Assembly: GCF_004342725.1 (NCBI RefSeq)
Contig: NZ_SMCP01000001.1
Location: 124,001 to 188,000 of the forward strand
Direction: 5' to 3'
DNA: 64,000 nt
From: Testudinibacter aquarius
GTDB lineage: Bacteria; Pseudomonadota; Gammaproteobacteria; Enterobacterales; Pasteurellaceae
The position numbers and the translations under genes were made by a program. Within the stretch, counting starts at the first letter, position 1. Every line of letters starts with the position of its first letter. The notes below the pieces were generated by a model, which was not told where the DNA came from, searched no databases, and saw only the letters and a program-made list of their open reading frames with translations. Below are positions 48,820-57,793 of the stretch, one piece after another.

Positions 48820-49797
48820 TTAAACTAAATTCGCTTTTTTCAATAAATCCATCATATCGGTTCGGCTATCCGATGACACCTTGCGCACATCCAGCTCAAT
48901 ATTCAGTGCTTTCAATTGCTTAAAGCTTTCCACATCGTTTTTATCCACCGAAACCGCACTGGTCAGTTGCTGCTTACCGTCACGATATGCCATGCCGCCG
49001 ATATTCAATGATTTAATGCCGACGCCCGCTTCAATCAGTGTCAACGGATCTTGCGGATTGGTGAACAGCAACATCACCCGCTCTCCGGCATATTCCGGAT
49101 TGTTATACACCCGTATCATTTTTTCGACGCCCACCACATGTGCGGTCACGCCCGGCGGCGCCACCTGTTTCAACAACGTCGCCCGCACAGTGTCTTTCAC
49201 TACGGCGTCACTGACCACCACAATACGGCTGACCTTGGTCTCTTTGGTCCAACGGGTTGCCACCTGACCGTGAATGAGACGATCATCAACACGCGCCAGC
49301 CCAATCACCATATTGCCGGTTTTTTTGCTCACATTAACCATAGCTTGAGGTTGAGGCTGAGCCACAGGCTCGGCTTTCGCCGCTTGCACTTCCGGTTCAA
49401 CATATTTCAATGCTTTCACGCCACCACGCCCGGTTTCCAAGGCAATCGCCGTCAACTCCTGCAACGATGGGTTATCATCTCGTCCCATAAAGGTTTCGAC
49501 CAACATCGGCACATTCACTCCGGCAACAACTTCCATATTTGCCTTGCCCTCCGCCACGCGGCTAGCGGCATTAAACGGACTGCCACCCCAAGTATCGACT
49601 AAAAACAATACTTCGGAGCAATGTGCCAGTTCGGTTGACAATTTCGCCTGGTATTTTTGGATAATGGTTTCCGCATTCTCACCGGGAACAAAATCGATGT
49701 ATGCAACATTTTCTTGATCCCCGATTAGCATTTCTGTTGTTTTCAACAGTTGCTCTGCGGCGACACCATGTGTTGCAATGATAATTGCAATACTCAT
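48820..49797 (-). CDS. manX: PTS mannose transporter subunit IIAB
   Basis: About 325 residues. The IIA domain holds His10 in IIIATHG (phosphorylated by HPr), then FLVDTWGGSPFNAA. A linker rich in Ala, Pro and Gln (about 150-160) leads to the IIB domain with active His in DDRLIHGQVATRW. The protein phosphorylates incoming mannose, glucose or related hexoses. The ATG at 49795-49797 has AGAGG upstream; a GTG two codons earlier is not needed. It leads manXYZ, and a CRP-like site lies 100 bases upstream. Confidence 0.96.
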   Translation of the reverse strand: MSIAIIIATHGVAAEQLLKTTEMLIGDQENVAYIDFVPGENAETIIQKYQAKLSTELAHCSEVLFLVDTWGGSPFNAASRVAEGKANMEVVAGVNVPMLVETFMGRDDNPSLQELTAIALETGRGGVKALKYVEPEVQAAKAEPVAQPQPQAMVNVSKKTGNMVIGLARVDDRLIHGQVATRWTKETKVSRIVVVSDAVVKDTVRATLLKQVAPPGVTAHVVGVEKMIRVYNNPEYAGERVMLLFTNPQDPLTLIEAGVGIKSLNIGGMAYRDGKQQLTSAVSVDKNDVESFKQLKALNIELDVRKVSSDSRTDMMDLLKKANLV

Positions 49798-49892
49798 CTC
49801 CACCTCTTTTATTTAATAGGAAAAATTAATTAGTTTTGGTGGGCGGATTTTATAAGCAAATCACCACTCCACCTATTATGAATATTCAATTA

Positions 49893-49908
49893 GTTGATCA
49901 CGATCACA
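49893..49908 (-). promoter_or_regulatory. CRP-like binding site upstream of manXYZ
   Basis: Read on the minus strand, TGTGATCGTGATCAAC matches the CRP consensus TGTGA-N6-TCACA with the left half perfect and the right half TCAAC. It sits 96-111 bases before the manX ATG in an AT-rich gap. Control of manXYZ by cAMP-CRP is established in E. coli; here it is inferred. Confidence 0.55.
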
Positions 49909-49961
49909 CTTTAATAAAACAATATGCCACCTATAACATTGATATAATTCTAATCAGCCTA

Positions 49962-50549
49962 TTAATTAACCAATTTCAACTGTAATTGCTGTAGCGCATG
50001 AGCACGATGTGACACTTTTTTCTTCTCATTTTGTTGCAATTCGGCGAAGCTTGCTTGCTTTGGAGGATAAAAAAACAGTGAATCATAACCAAATCCATTC
50101 GAACCTCGTTCTTCTGACAGGATCTCACCATGACACTCTCCCTCCGCAATAATCGGAGTTGGATCGTTTTCGTGTTGCAATAGCACAATCACGCTAACAA
50201 ATTTTGCTGAACGATCGTATTGATTTTCCATTTGTTGCAACAGCTTTACTCGGTTTTTGGCATCATTGCCTTCTTCTCCGGCATAACGGGCGGAATACAG
50301 CCCCGGCGCACCGCCAAGTGCGGTCACACTCAAACCGGAATCATCGGCAATCGCCGGTAAGCCACTGATTTTTGCCGCATGGCGTGCTTTCAAAATTGCA
50401 TTTTCTACAAAAGTCAAACCGGTCTCCTCCGGACTTTCAATACCGAATTCACTCTGCGCCACTACTTCAAAACCAAACTGTGCCAACACATCCGACATCT
50501 CTTTCACTTTGCCTTGATTACCGGTTGCCAAAACGATTTTTTGTTTCAT
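49962..50549 (-). CDS. rdgB: dITP/XTP pyrophosphatase
   Basis: A 195-residue house-cleaning enzyme that hydrolyses non-canonical purine nucleoside triphosphates. [27 protein letters not shown] and [14 protein letters not shown] are the Ham1/RdgB motifs, and SHRAHAL is close to the C-terminus. It is upstream of manX and downstream of a HAD phosphatase gene. Confidence 0.96.
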   Translation of the reverse strand: MKQKIVLATGNQGKVKEMSDVLAQFGFEVVAQSEFGIESPEETGLTFVENAILKARHAAKISGLPAIADDSGLSVTALGGAPGLYSARYAGEEGNDAKNRVKLLQQMENQYDRSAKFVSVIVLLQHENDPTPIIAEGECHGEILSEERGSNGFGYDSLFFYPPKQASFAELQQNEKKKVSHRAHALQQLQLKLVN

Positions 50550-50570
50550 TATTTATACCTTTGCATAGCC

Positions 50571-51182
50571 TTACTGATTTAAAAAACGATACACCTGTTC
50601 AATCCCTGCCTGATCATTCTGATACCACACCCCTTGAATACCGCACTTTTGTGCGGCATCAATATTGGCTTTCGAATCATCGATAAACAACGAGCGATCA
50701 GGGGCGAGCTGATACTGTTCGATCGCATAGTGAAAAATATCCAAGTGCGGTTTCAGCAATTGCACCTGTGCCGAAATTACGATGCCACGAAACAGAGGCC
50801 AATAATCATAACGCTTTCTCAGGTAAGCATCGGCGTGCAGCGGCATATTGCTGATACAGATTAAATCAACTTTACGGCGAGCCAAATCATGCAATAACGC
50901 CAACGCTAACGGCAGTGGATCGAGCGACTCACGTACGGTTTGCATAAAACGTTCCATTTCACTCAACGGTTTTTCCAACAGTAGCGAAAACAGCTTCAGC
51001 GCATTGTCATATTCGATTAAACCGGCATCCAACGCCAGCCAAGTTTGGCTGAAAAACACCTGTCGATACTGCTCTCTTTCAACAGGATCTGCGGTGAAAC
51101 GTTGCAGAATCTCGTCCGGCGCCCAATTGATCAACACATTACCCAAATCAAAAATCACGGTTTTTCGCATATTATTTGGCAT
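50571..51182 (-). CDS. HAD-superfamily phosphatase
   Basis: About 203 residues with the four HAD motifs: DLGN (in VIFDLGNVLINWAPDE; nucleophile Asp), SNMPL, the Lys in LLKPHLDIF and FIDDSKANIDAAQ. It is a subfamily IA phosphatase similar in size to YihX (glucose-1-phosphatase); substrate unknown. The ATG at 51180-51182 has AGGAGG five bases upstream, so the start is well set. It lies 21 bases before rdgB and is probably co-transcribed with it. Confidence 0.85.
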   Translation of the reverse strand: MPNNMRKTVIFDLGNVLINWAPDEILQRFTADPVEREQYRQVFFSQTWLALDAGLIEYDNALKLFSLLLEKPLSEMERFMQTVRESLDPLPLALALLHDLARRKVDLICISNMPLHADAYLRKRYDYWPLFRGIVISAQVQLLKPHLDIFHYAIEQYQLAPDRSLFIDDSKANIDAAQKCGIQGVWYQNDQAGIEQVYRFLNQ

Positions 51183-51381
51183 AACCACCTCCTGAATTCA
51201 ATTCAAGTTATCTTAGCCGATTCCTCCTATTTTAGATAGCCACGTCGACCGCACTTTGCGATGTTGAACAAATTTCTGATGATCAATCTCTTTTTATAAA
51301 TTTATGCTGCGCGATAAAAACCGCTTGACGACCAAAATGAAAAGTATATGCTACAAAAAACAATTACCAAGGAACCGAGTG

Positions 51382-52395
51382 ATGACAATTAAAACCTTTT
51401 TGCAACAGCAGAATATTCAATTCAGCCTCAAACGTTATGCGATTGACGCCTTGAATTTTATGGCGTTAGGGCTGTTTTCCTCGCTGATTATCGGCTTAAT
51501 TTTAAAAAATATCGGCACTTGGACGGAGATTAGCTGGTTGGTTGATGTCGGCTTGCAGGCACAAAAGGCAATGGGTGCCGCCATTGGTGTCGGTGTAGCA
51601 TATGCACTACAAGCGCCACCATTAGTATTACTCAGCAGCACTATCACCGGTCTGGCCGGTGCCGCGCTAGGCGGTCCGGTCGGTTGCTTCTTTGCGGCTG
51701 CGATTGGCGCGGAATTCGGCAAGTTGGTCAGCAAAATCACGGTGGTGGATATTATTGTCACCCCTGCGGTGACGCTGTGTGTCGGTGTCGCCACAGCGCA
51801 ACTGCTTGGCGCACCAATTTCGGCATTAATGAATCAAATCGGTAGCTTGATTATGTGGTCGGTCGAGTTGCAGCCGCTAGTAATGGGTATGGTGGTCGCC
51901 GTGGTCATGGGAATTGTGTTGACCCTGCCGATTTCCAGCGCTGCTATTGCGATTTCCTTATCTTTAAGCGGGTTAGCCGCCGGTGCTGCCACTGTCGGCT
52001 GTTGTTGCCAAATGGTCGGTTTTGCGGTGATGAGTTTTCGCGAAAACCGTTGGGGCGGGCTGCTCAGTCAAGGACTGGGCACCAGCATGCTGCAAATGCC
52101 GAATATTGTGCGTAACCCAAAAATCTGGCTGCCACCGATCATCAGCAGTGCCATTTTAGGTCCGGTCGCCACCCTCACCTTTCAAATGTCAAATATTCCC
52201 AGCGGCGCTGGTATGGGCACCAGCGGCTTAGTCGGGCAGATCGGCACCCTCGATGCCATGGGCAACTCAAGTGCGGTTTGGTTAGCCATTATTTTACTGC
52301 ATTTTATCCTGCCTGCCGTTTTAACCCTGAGCATTGCGCAAATTTTTCGACGTAAAGGGTGGATTAAAGCCGGTGATCTCAAAATCAATAGTTAA
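51382..52395 (+). CDS. PTS-IIC-like membrane protein (orphan)
   Basis: About 337 residues with nine or ten hydrophobic helices rich in Gly and Ala. The start MTIKTFLQQQNIQFSLKRYA has AAGGA eight bases upstream; the 26 residues before it lack such a site. GPVGCFFAAAIGAEFGKLVSK, SSAAIAISLSLSGLAAGAA and GMGTSGLVGQIGTLDAMG are typical of the second family of PTS-EIIC-like membrane proteins, which lack IIA or IIB domains. No IIA or IIB gene is adjacent, though manXYZ is 2 kb away on the other strand. Substrate and mechanism are unknown. It precedes metK. Confidence 0.72.
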   Translation: MTIKTFLQQQNIQFSLKRYAIDALNFMALGLFSSLIIGLILKNIGTWTEISWLVDVGLQAQKAMGAAIGVGVAYALQAPPLVLLSSTITGLAGAALGGPVGCFFAAAIGAEFGKLVSKITVVDIIVTPAVTLCVGVATAQLLGAPISALMNQIGSLIMWSVELQPLVMGMVVAVVMGIVLTLPISSAAIAISLSLSGLAAGAATVGCCCQMVGFAVMSFRENRWGGLLSQGLGTSMLQMPNIVRNPKIWLPPIISSAILGPVATLTFQMSNIPSGAGMGTSGLVGQIGTLDAMGNSSAVWLAIILLHFILPAVLTLSIAQIFRRKGWIKAGDLKINS

Positions 52396-52421
52396 AAGTG
52401 CGGTTAGCCAGTAAAAATTAT

Positions 52422-52450
52422 TTGGTATTTTTAGGCAAAATCGGTATTAT
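52422..52450 (+). promoter_or_regulatory. metK promoter
   Basis: TTGGTA (52422-52427) and TATTAT (52445-52450) are 17 bases apart. The presumed start point falls in the adjacent MetJ-like site, 70 bases before the metK ATG. Confidence 0.55.
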
Positions 52451-52474
52451 AGCCGTCCAGATGGTTACGCGTCC
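52451..52474 (+). promoter_or_regulatory. Candidate MetJ operator (met boxes) for metK
   Basis: Three adjacent 8-mers, AGCCGTCC, AGATGGTT and ACGCGTCC, match the met box AGACGTCT at six, five and five of eight positions. MetJ with SAM binds two or more such boxes in tandem and represses met genes including metK in E. coli. Here the boxes overlap the expected transcription start. Confidence 0.5.
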
Positions 52475-52522
52475 AAAATAGCGTAACTCCCAGATTACGT
52501 AATAGCAAACAAAAGAGAAAAT

Positions 52523-53677
52523 ATGTCTAATTATCTATTTACTTCCGAATCCGTTTCCGCCGGCCACCCCGACAAAATCGCCGATCAGATTTCCGATGCG
52601 GTGTTGGACGCCATCATCGAACAAGACCCGAAAGCGCGCGTCGCTTGCGAAACCTATGTAAAAACCGGTATGGCATTAGTCGGCGGCGAGATCACTACTT
52701 CAGCGTGGGTCGATATTGAACATATCGCACGCCAAGTGATTTGCGATATCGGCTACACCTCCTCCACCATGGGTTTCGACGGCCACTCTTGTGCGGTGCT
52801 GAACGGCATCGGCAAACAATCTTCCGATATTAACCAAGGAGTTGACCGCGCCGATCCGCTGGCACAAGGCGCAGGCGATCAGGGCATTATGTTTGGTTAC
52901 GCCACCAACGAAACCGAAGTCTTTATGCCAGCACCGATTACTTACGCCCACCGCTTAATGGAACAGCAAGAAAAAGTGCGCAAAAACGGCACATTGAACT
53001 GGTTGCGCCCCGATGCCAAAAGCCAAATCACTTTCCAATACGACAAGCATAAAATTGTCGGGATTGACGCCGTGGTGCTGTCCACCCAGCACAGCGAAGA
53101 AGTGGATCAAAAACAGATTTACGAAGGGGTGATGGAAGAGATTATCAAACCAATTCTGCCGAGCGAATGGCTTTCCGCCGACACCAAATATTTTATCAAC
53201 CCGACCGGTCGCTTTGTCATCGGCGGCCCGATGGGCGACTGTGGCTTGACCGGACGTAAAATTATCGTCGATACCTACGGCGGCGCTGCCCGTCACGGCG
53301 GCGGTGCATTCTCCGGCAAAGACCCGTCCAAAGTGGATCGCTCTGCGGCTTATGCCGCGCGCTATGTGGCGAAAAACATCGTTGCCGCCGGTTTAGCCGA
53401 ACGCTGCGAAATCCAGCTTTCCTATGCTATCGGCGTTGCCGAACCAACCTCGATTATGATCGAAACCTTCGGTACGGCGAAAGTCAGCGAAGAATTATTG
53501 GTGAAACTGGTGCGTGAATTTTTTGACCTACGCCCATACGGTTTAATCAAAATGCTGGATCTGATCCAACCGATCTACCGCAAAACCGCCACCTACGGCC
53601 ACTTCGGACGCGATGAATTCCCTTGGGAAAAAGTGGATCGTGCCGAAGAATTGAGAAGTGCGGCTGGGTTAAAATAA
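52523..53677 (+). CDS. metK: S-adenosylmethionine synthetase
   Basis: A 384-residue enzyme making SAM from methionine and ATP. It begins [53 protein letters not shown] (in parts) and [19 protein letters not shown] are the substrate- and phosphate-binding motifs. Length equals E. coli MetK. SAM from it serves TrmA, RsmJ and many other enzymes. The gene ends with an uptake-signal variant and a terminator. Confidence 0.98.
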   Translation: MSNYLFTSESVSAGHPDKIADQISDAVLDAIIEQDPKARVACETYVKTGMALVGGEITTSAWVDIEHIARQVICDIGYTSSTMGFDGHSCAVLNGIGKQSSDINQGVDRADPLAQGAGDQGIMFGYATNETEVFMPAPITYAHRLMEQQEKVRKNGTLNWLRPDAKSQITFQYDKHKIVGIDAVVLSTQHSEEVDQKQIYEGVMEEIIKPILPSEWLSADTKYFINPTGRFVIGGPMGDCGLTGRKIIVDTYGGAARHGGGAFSGKDPSKVDRSAAYAARYVAKNIVAAGLAERCEIQLSYAIGVAEPTSIMIETFGTAKVSEELLVKLVREFFDLRPYGLIKMLDLIQPIYRKTATYGHFGRDEFPWEKVDRAEELRSAAGLK

Positions 53678-53695
53678 TCTTTGACTGAAAAGTAG

Positions 53696-53728
53696 GGTTT
53701 GGCTGAAAGGCTGAACCGCATTTTTTAT
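53696..53728 (+). terminator. metK terminator
   Basis: GGTTTGGCT (53696-53704) folds with GGCTGAACC (53709-53717) through G-C, A-U and three G-U pairs around a GAAA tetraloop, then GCATTTTTTATTT. It lies 19 bases after the metK stop. Confidence 0.6.
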
Positions 53729-53740
53729 TTCGCCACTCTA

Positions 53741-53773
53741 GGGTCTGTTAATCTACAGAAATTTCTTTATAAT
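53741..53773 (+). repeat. Third GGGTCTGTT element, with -10-like TATAAT
   Basis: GGGTCTGTTAATCT shares its first nine bases with the elements at 13544 and 35281 and is followed by TATAAT at 53768-53773. It lies between the metK terminator and the antitoxin ATG at 53807, where it may contribute to the promoter. The preceding CTA repeats the TA flank seen at 13542. Confidence 0.45.
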
Positions 53774-53806
53774 ATCTTTAGCCAACCTCTGTATTAAGGA
53801 CATTGT

Positions 53807-54079
53807 ATGCCTACGATTAAATCCAGCACCGAATTACGAAATAACTATAATGAGATTTCGATTTTTTGCAATCAAACACAAGAACCTGTGTTTATCACCA
53901 AAAATGGGCAAGGAGATCTTGCCGTGATGAGTATCGAAACCTACGAAAAATTAGTCGGACGTTTAGAGTTATACCATTTATTGCAAGAGGGCGAACAAGC
54001 GATTGCTGCGGGCAAAACACACCCATTTGAACAAGTATTCCAAGAGCTGCGCAATGAGGTGATTGGTGACAAGCAATAA
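53807..54079 (+). CDS. Phd/YefM family antitoxin
   Basis: A 90-residue protein beginning MPTIKSSTELRNNYNEISIF, with EPVFITKNGQGDLAVMSIETYEKL, the core motif of Phd/YefM antitoxins. Such proteins bind their own promoter as dimers and neutralise a partner toxin with the C-terminal tail. The following toxin gene overlaps its last codons by 14 bases, and translation should be coupled. Confidence 0.9.
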   Translation: MPTIKSSTELRNNYNEISIFCNQTQEPVFITKNGQGDLAVMSIETYEKLVGRLELYHLLQEGEQAIAAGKTHPFEQVFQELRNEVIGDKQ

Positions 54080-54392
54080 ATATCATGTCGAAATATCAGA
54101 TACGGCTAAAACAGATTTACACGACATTATTACCTATGTTTTTTCACAACTTTCGGCACCAATAACCGCTCTTCAACTGCTGGAGGAGTTTGAAACCACT
54201 ATAGCATCACTGGTTGAAATGCCTCAACGTATTGCATTGGTTAGAGATAAAAAATTGGCGGCAATGGGCTACCGCCAAATTTCAGTAAAAAAGTATGCGA
54301 TTTTTTTCAGACTCAATGGAACAAAGAATACCGTGAATATCGTCCGAATTATTTATGTAAAGCGAAACTGGGCGGCGCTATTAAATCCCTAG
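54066..54392 (+). CDS. RelE/ParE family toxin
   Basis: About 108 residues. KYHVEISDTAKTDLHDIITYVFSQL is the usual start of a RelE/ParE toxin and GYRQISVKKYAIFFRLN with VNIVRIIYVKRNW is its C-terminal sheet. Target cannot be told: ParE types poison gyrase and RelE types cut mRNA. The start is GTG at 54066 with GAGG six bases upstream; an adjacent TTG is also possible. It forms one unit with the Phd-type antitoxin. Confidence 0.87.
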   Translation: MTSNKYHVEISDTAKTDLHDIITYVFSQLSAPITALQLLEEFETTIASLVEMPQRIALVRDKKLAAMGYRQISVKKYAIFFRLNGTKNTVNIVRIIYVKRNWAALLNP

Positions 54393-54462
54393 TTCAAAAC
54401 CCCAGCGCGGCAACTTTCCCTGCGGTTTTCAACTAACACTCCCCTTCAAGTGCGGTCAGCAA

Positions 54463-54681
54463 TTACTCGGCAAACGGTTTTTGCGGCTCAACGGTAGCAA
54501 TCTCTGAAACCACATTCACCGCACGGGTCAATATCGCCAGCGTGAGCGATTCAGATTGTGAGAAATAACAGATATAGACTTCCCTCAACTACGAACCTGC
54601 CAACTCCCGAATCAAGGCTTCTTTGTTGCGGATCAGCAAATTCGGCATTTCCAACACAACATTAAAACGGCGCAGATCAAA
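54463..54681 (-). pseudogene. Possible decayed gene remnant with an in-frame stop
   Basis: The 308-base gap between the toxin and lsrE has no intact gene. On the minus strand one frame of 73 codons reads FDLRRFNVVLEMPNLLIRNK, then stops at TAG after about 31 codons and continues SESLTLAILTRAVNVVSEIA to a TAA. The composition looks protein-like, but the parent family was not recognised. It may equally be non-coding. Two uptake signals flank it. Confidence 0.3.
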
Positions 54682-54700
54682 AAAAGTTGAACCGCACTTG

Positions 54701-55414
54701 TTACTGATAGCCTAACTGCGCCTGCCAAGTTTTTAATGTCTGCTCTAAATTGCCATCGGCAAATAACGCACTGCCGGAAACCACCCAATCTACGCCTAAT
54801 GCTTGCACTTTCGTTGCTAAATCCAGTGTCATCGCTCCGTCAACACTGATAATTTTATCCTGTCTTTTTGTTCCTAAGATATTAATTATAGATTTAATTC
54901 GCGTCAGCACGGAAAACTCATCCGCTTTTTCGCCGCTTCGCGGATCTAAGGTCAGCACTTGGATTACATCAACCTGATCCAAGTAAGGTGCTAATTGTGA
55001 TAGATCGGTGTCGGGGCATAAGCTGATCCCGCCCAAAACAGGCTGCTGTTCTTCAACCGCACTTTGCGCATTTAACCATGCCAATGTCTCCGCTAAATCA
55101 CCATCACCTTCGAGCTGTAATGTCACAATATCCGCCCCATTTGCCACGCAGGTTTTCGCCAGTTCACACTGATTTTTCACCATCAAATGTACATCTTTAT
55201 AGAAGAGATCCGGAAATTGCTTTATCGCCCCGGCGCCTACCGTAAACAGCGGTGAAAATTGTCCATCCGCCAGATCAAAGTGCAGCAATTTAAGCCGATT
55301 ATTCTGTAAAATAGATAAGTTTTGCTTTAATTCCAACCAGTTTGAAGAGAGAATCCCAACGCTAAGGGGTTGAGATTTCATCGCTTGAATAACTTGTGAT
55401 TTACTTTTTTTCAT
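54701..55414 (-). CDS. lsrE: Ribulose-phosphate 3-epimerase-like protein LsrE
   Basis: A 237-residue TIM-barrel protein of the Rpe family. SVGILSSNWLELKQNLSIL, LLHFDLADGQFSP and HLMV carry the metal-binding His/Asp pattern, and ISVDGAMT matches the later Asp region. In Salmonella lsrE is the last gene of the lsr operon; E. coli lacks it. Its role in autoinducer-2 handling is unknown, probably an epimerase step on a phosphorylated ketose. It abuts lsrG directly with no gap. Confidence 0.82.
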   Translation of the reverse strand: MKKSKSQVIQAMKSQPLSVGILSSNWLELKQNLSILQNNRLKLLHFDLADGQFSPLFTVGAGAIKQFPDLFYKDVHLMVKNQCELAKTCVANGADIVTLQLEGDGDLAETLAWLNAQSAVEEQQPVLGGISLCPDTDLSQLAPYLDQVDVIQVLTLDPRSGEKADEFSVLTRIKSIINILGTKRQDKIISVDGAMTLDLATKVQALGVDWVVSGSALFADGNLEQTLKTWQAQLGYQ

Positions 55415-55729
55415 TTACTTCTCTTCATCGCTAATGTCTTGTGGCAAGATCCAATTAAAGACTTTTTTACTTCTGGAATCGGTCATCAGCGGTTCCAACT
55501 CTTTGACACATTGATGATAATGAGCCGTTTGCCGATGCGCTTGCAAAGCAGCCTCATTTTTATATACTTCATAGGCATAAAATCGGGTTTTAACTTCCGG
55601 ATCCTGCAACACATCAAACCGTAAATTACCGGGCTCTTTCCGAGTCCCATAATGATTTGCCGCAAAAACATCTAGAAAAGCTTGCTCTTTTCCTTCTTTG
55701 ATATTGATTTCCACCAACATAGCAAACAT
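55415..55729 (-). CDS. lsrG: (4S)-4-hydroxy-5-phosphonooxypentane-2,3-dione isomerase LsrG
   Basis: A 104-residue ABM-type monooxygenase-fold enzyme. MLVEINIKEGKEQAFLDVF, EPGNLRFDVLQDP and YEVYKNEAALQAHRQTAHY match LsrG, which isomerises phospho-AI-2 before LsrF acts. It follows lsrF by about 85 bases and precedes lsrE without a gap. Confidence 0.93.
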   Translation of the reverse strand: MFAMLVEINIKEGKEQAFLDVFAANHYGTRKEPGNLRFDVLQDPEVKTRFYAYEVYKNEAALQAHRQTAHYHQCVKELEPLMTDSRSKKVFNWILPQDISDEEK

Positions 55730-55814
55730 AGTAGGCTCCTAAATATACCAAACTTAGATAACGATATAATGGCAAGCGTTGCGACACCTGCCATTAGGAT
55801 CGGTTGATCGTTAT

Positions 55815-56693
55815 TTATTTATTTTTTTCACTGAGATAAAGTTGATAAGCTGTTGCTGCGTTTTCTCCGCCATGTACAACCGCATGCACCGCTTTTAACA
55901 TCGCAATCGGCGCATCCGATTGGAAAATATTGCGCCCCATATCAACACCGGCTGCCCCCTGATCAATCGCTTGGTAGCACATCTCCAATGCTTCTTGTTC
56001 AGGAAGTTTTTTACCGCCAGCAATCACAATTGGCACCGGACAACCTGCCGTAACACGCTCAAACCCTTTCTCAACATAATAGGTTTTGATTACATGCGCG
56101 CCCATTTCTGCCGCTATACGGGTAGCTAATGAAAAATAGCGTTGATCTCTCACCATGTCTTTTCCAACCCCGGTGACTGCCATGGTCGGGATGCCATAAC
56201 GCATGCCACTATCCACCAATTGAATAATATTCTTAATCGATTGGTGTTCATGTTCGGTCCCGATATAAACCTGAGCTGCCATTGCCGACACATTCAACCG
56301 CACCGCATCTTCCACACAGACCGCAACCGCCTCATTGGAAAGTTCAGTTAAAATCGAATTAGCACCTGATGCCCGCAACACCACCGACTTACCGGTGTCC
56401 GGTGGCACAACACTGCGTAAAATTCCGCGGGTACACATCAACACATCGGTATATTCAAACAACGGTGCGATATTCAAATCAATCCGTTCCAAACCAGTTG
56501 TCGGCCCTTGAAAATAGCCGTGATCAAATGCCAACATAATGGTTTTGCCGGTTTTGGGATTAAATATATTCGCCAAACGCGACTGCATTCCCCAGTCCAA
56601 AGCGCCGACTCCTTTCATGTAAAATGCTTTATTGGTCTGTGGTCTGTCCACACCAAAGTCCTTACCATCTCTGATATCATCTAAATCTGCCAT
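55815..56693 (-). CDS. lsrF: 3-hydroxy-5-phosphonooxypentane-2,4-dione thiolase LsrF
   Basis: A 292-residue class I aldolase-fold enzyme. [26 protein letters not shown] and [15 protein letters not shown] (with the Schiff-base-type Lys) are LsrF motifs, and [24 protein letters not shown] ends the barrel. It moves an acetyl group from the phospho-AI-2 product to CoA, giving dihydroxyacetone phosphate and acetyl-CoA. The long 21-residue N-terminal arm is normal for the family. Confidence 0.95.
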   Translation of the reverse strand: MADLDDIRDGKDFGVDRPQTNKAFYMKGVGALDWGMQSRLANIFNPKTGKTIMLAFDHGYFQGPTTGLERIDLNIAPLFEYTDVLMCTRGILRSVVPPDTGKSVVLRASGANSILTELSNEAVAVCVEDAVRLNVSAMAAQVYIGTEHEHQSIKNIIQLVDSGMRYGIPTMAVTGVGKDMVRDQRYFSLATRIAAEMGAHVIKTYYVEKGFERVTAGCPVPIVIAGGKKLPEQEALEMCYQAIDQGAAGVDMGRNIFQSDAPIAMLKAVHAVVHGGENAATAYQLYLSEKNK

Positions 56694-56720
56694 GCTTATC
56701 TCCTGTTAATGTCCAAATGA

Positions 56721-57740
56721 TTAGAAATTGTAGTTATCAATATTTTCTGCGGTGAACACCACCCGTTGCGGTAAAACAACAATACCGTTATCTGCCGCTT
56801 CATAGTCATAACCCTGTACACTGTTTGGCGATACCTCGACCATTCCCACCCCCGGAATATCTAATTTATCACCCACTTTTAGGGATTTTCCTTTCAGCAC
56901 GTCATTTGCCACCGCAACTGAAATTTTGCCTTGCTGTACCACGTCCCATAGCCCGAACTGTTTCACTGTACCGCGCTTCACATAAGGGCGCATCACATTT
57001 GGGGTACTGAATCCGACAATCGTCACCCCTTCCCGTTTAAGATTTTCTGCTGCCTGCGCTGCCGCCGGTAGCGCATTGGCATCCGGTGCGATAATTGCAT
57101 CTAAATCCGGATAGGCTTTCAAAATACCTTCTGCCGTTTGTAGCGACTTAATGGCGTCGTTATAGCCGAATTGAGTCGTGACGATTTCCCACTCCGGATG
57201 CTCCGCTGCAATTTTTTCTTTCGCCACTTTTACCCATTGATTCTGATCGGTAACCGTCGGGCTGGAATAGAAAAACGCCACTTTGGCTTTCGGTTTGGTA
57301 ATTTGGCTGGACGACATTTCAACCAACATAGAACCTAGTTGAGTTGGTGTCCCTTGGTTAATATAGTAACTACGGCATTCTGGGTTAGTATCGGAATCCC
57401 AAGTGAGCACTTTTACCCCGCGCTTCATCGCCCGTTGCAGCGTAGAACACAAACCGTCTGGTGAAACTGCTGCAACCACAATTGCGTTATATCCTTGATT
57501 AACAAAGTTATTAATCAACTGTACTTGGTTGGAAACGCTCGGTTCCGTCGGTCCGTCATAAGTCACATCCACACCCAACGTTTTTCCCATTTCAACCGCA
57601 CCTTGTCCGCCACTGGTGAAATACCCCACACCAACCAACTTAGGAATAAAAGCGATACGATCGGCAGCATTGGCGGTACTGATTGCAGATAAGCCTAACG
57701 CCACTGCAAGTGCGGTTGATTTCATAAGTAAATGTTTCAT
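56721..57740 (-). CDS. lsrB: Autoinducer-2 binding protein LsrB
   Basis: A 339-residue periplasmic solute-binding protein. A signal peptide ([17 protein letters not shown]) is followed by [40 protein letters not shown] and [19 protein letters not shown], the segments that carry the AI-2 contacts in LsrB. It hands AI-2 (R-THMF form) to the LsrC-LsrD permease. It lies between lsrD and lsrF as in enterics. Confidence 0.96.
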   Translation of the reverse strand: MKHLLMKSTALAVALGLSAISTANAADRIAFIPKLVGVGYFTSGGQGAVEMGKTLGVDVTYDGPTEPSVSNQVQLINNFVNQGYNAIVVAAVSPDGLCSTLQRAMKRGVKVLTWDSDTNPECRSYYINQGTPTQLGSMLVEMSSSQITKPKAKVAFFYSSPTVTDQNQWVKVAKEKIAAEHPEWEIVTTQFGYNDAIKSLQTAEGILKAYPDLDAIIAPDANALPAAAQAAENLKREGVTIVGFSTPNVMRPYVKRGTVKQFGLWDVVQQGKISVAVANDVLKGKSLKVGDKLDIPGVGMVEVSPNSVQGYDYEAADNGIVVLPQRVVFTAENIDNYNF

Positions 57741-57793
57741 AAGTGTTCTCCTGCTTGAGTTTTATAAAACATACTGCATATCAGTATGCTCCT

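Noticed and set aside
54701-55414. Housekeeping ribulose-phosphate epimerase Rpe
   Set aside because: Position directly after lsrG and weak overall match to Rpe favour LsrE; the housekeeping copy should lie elsewhere.
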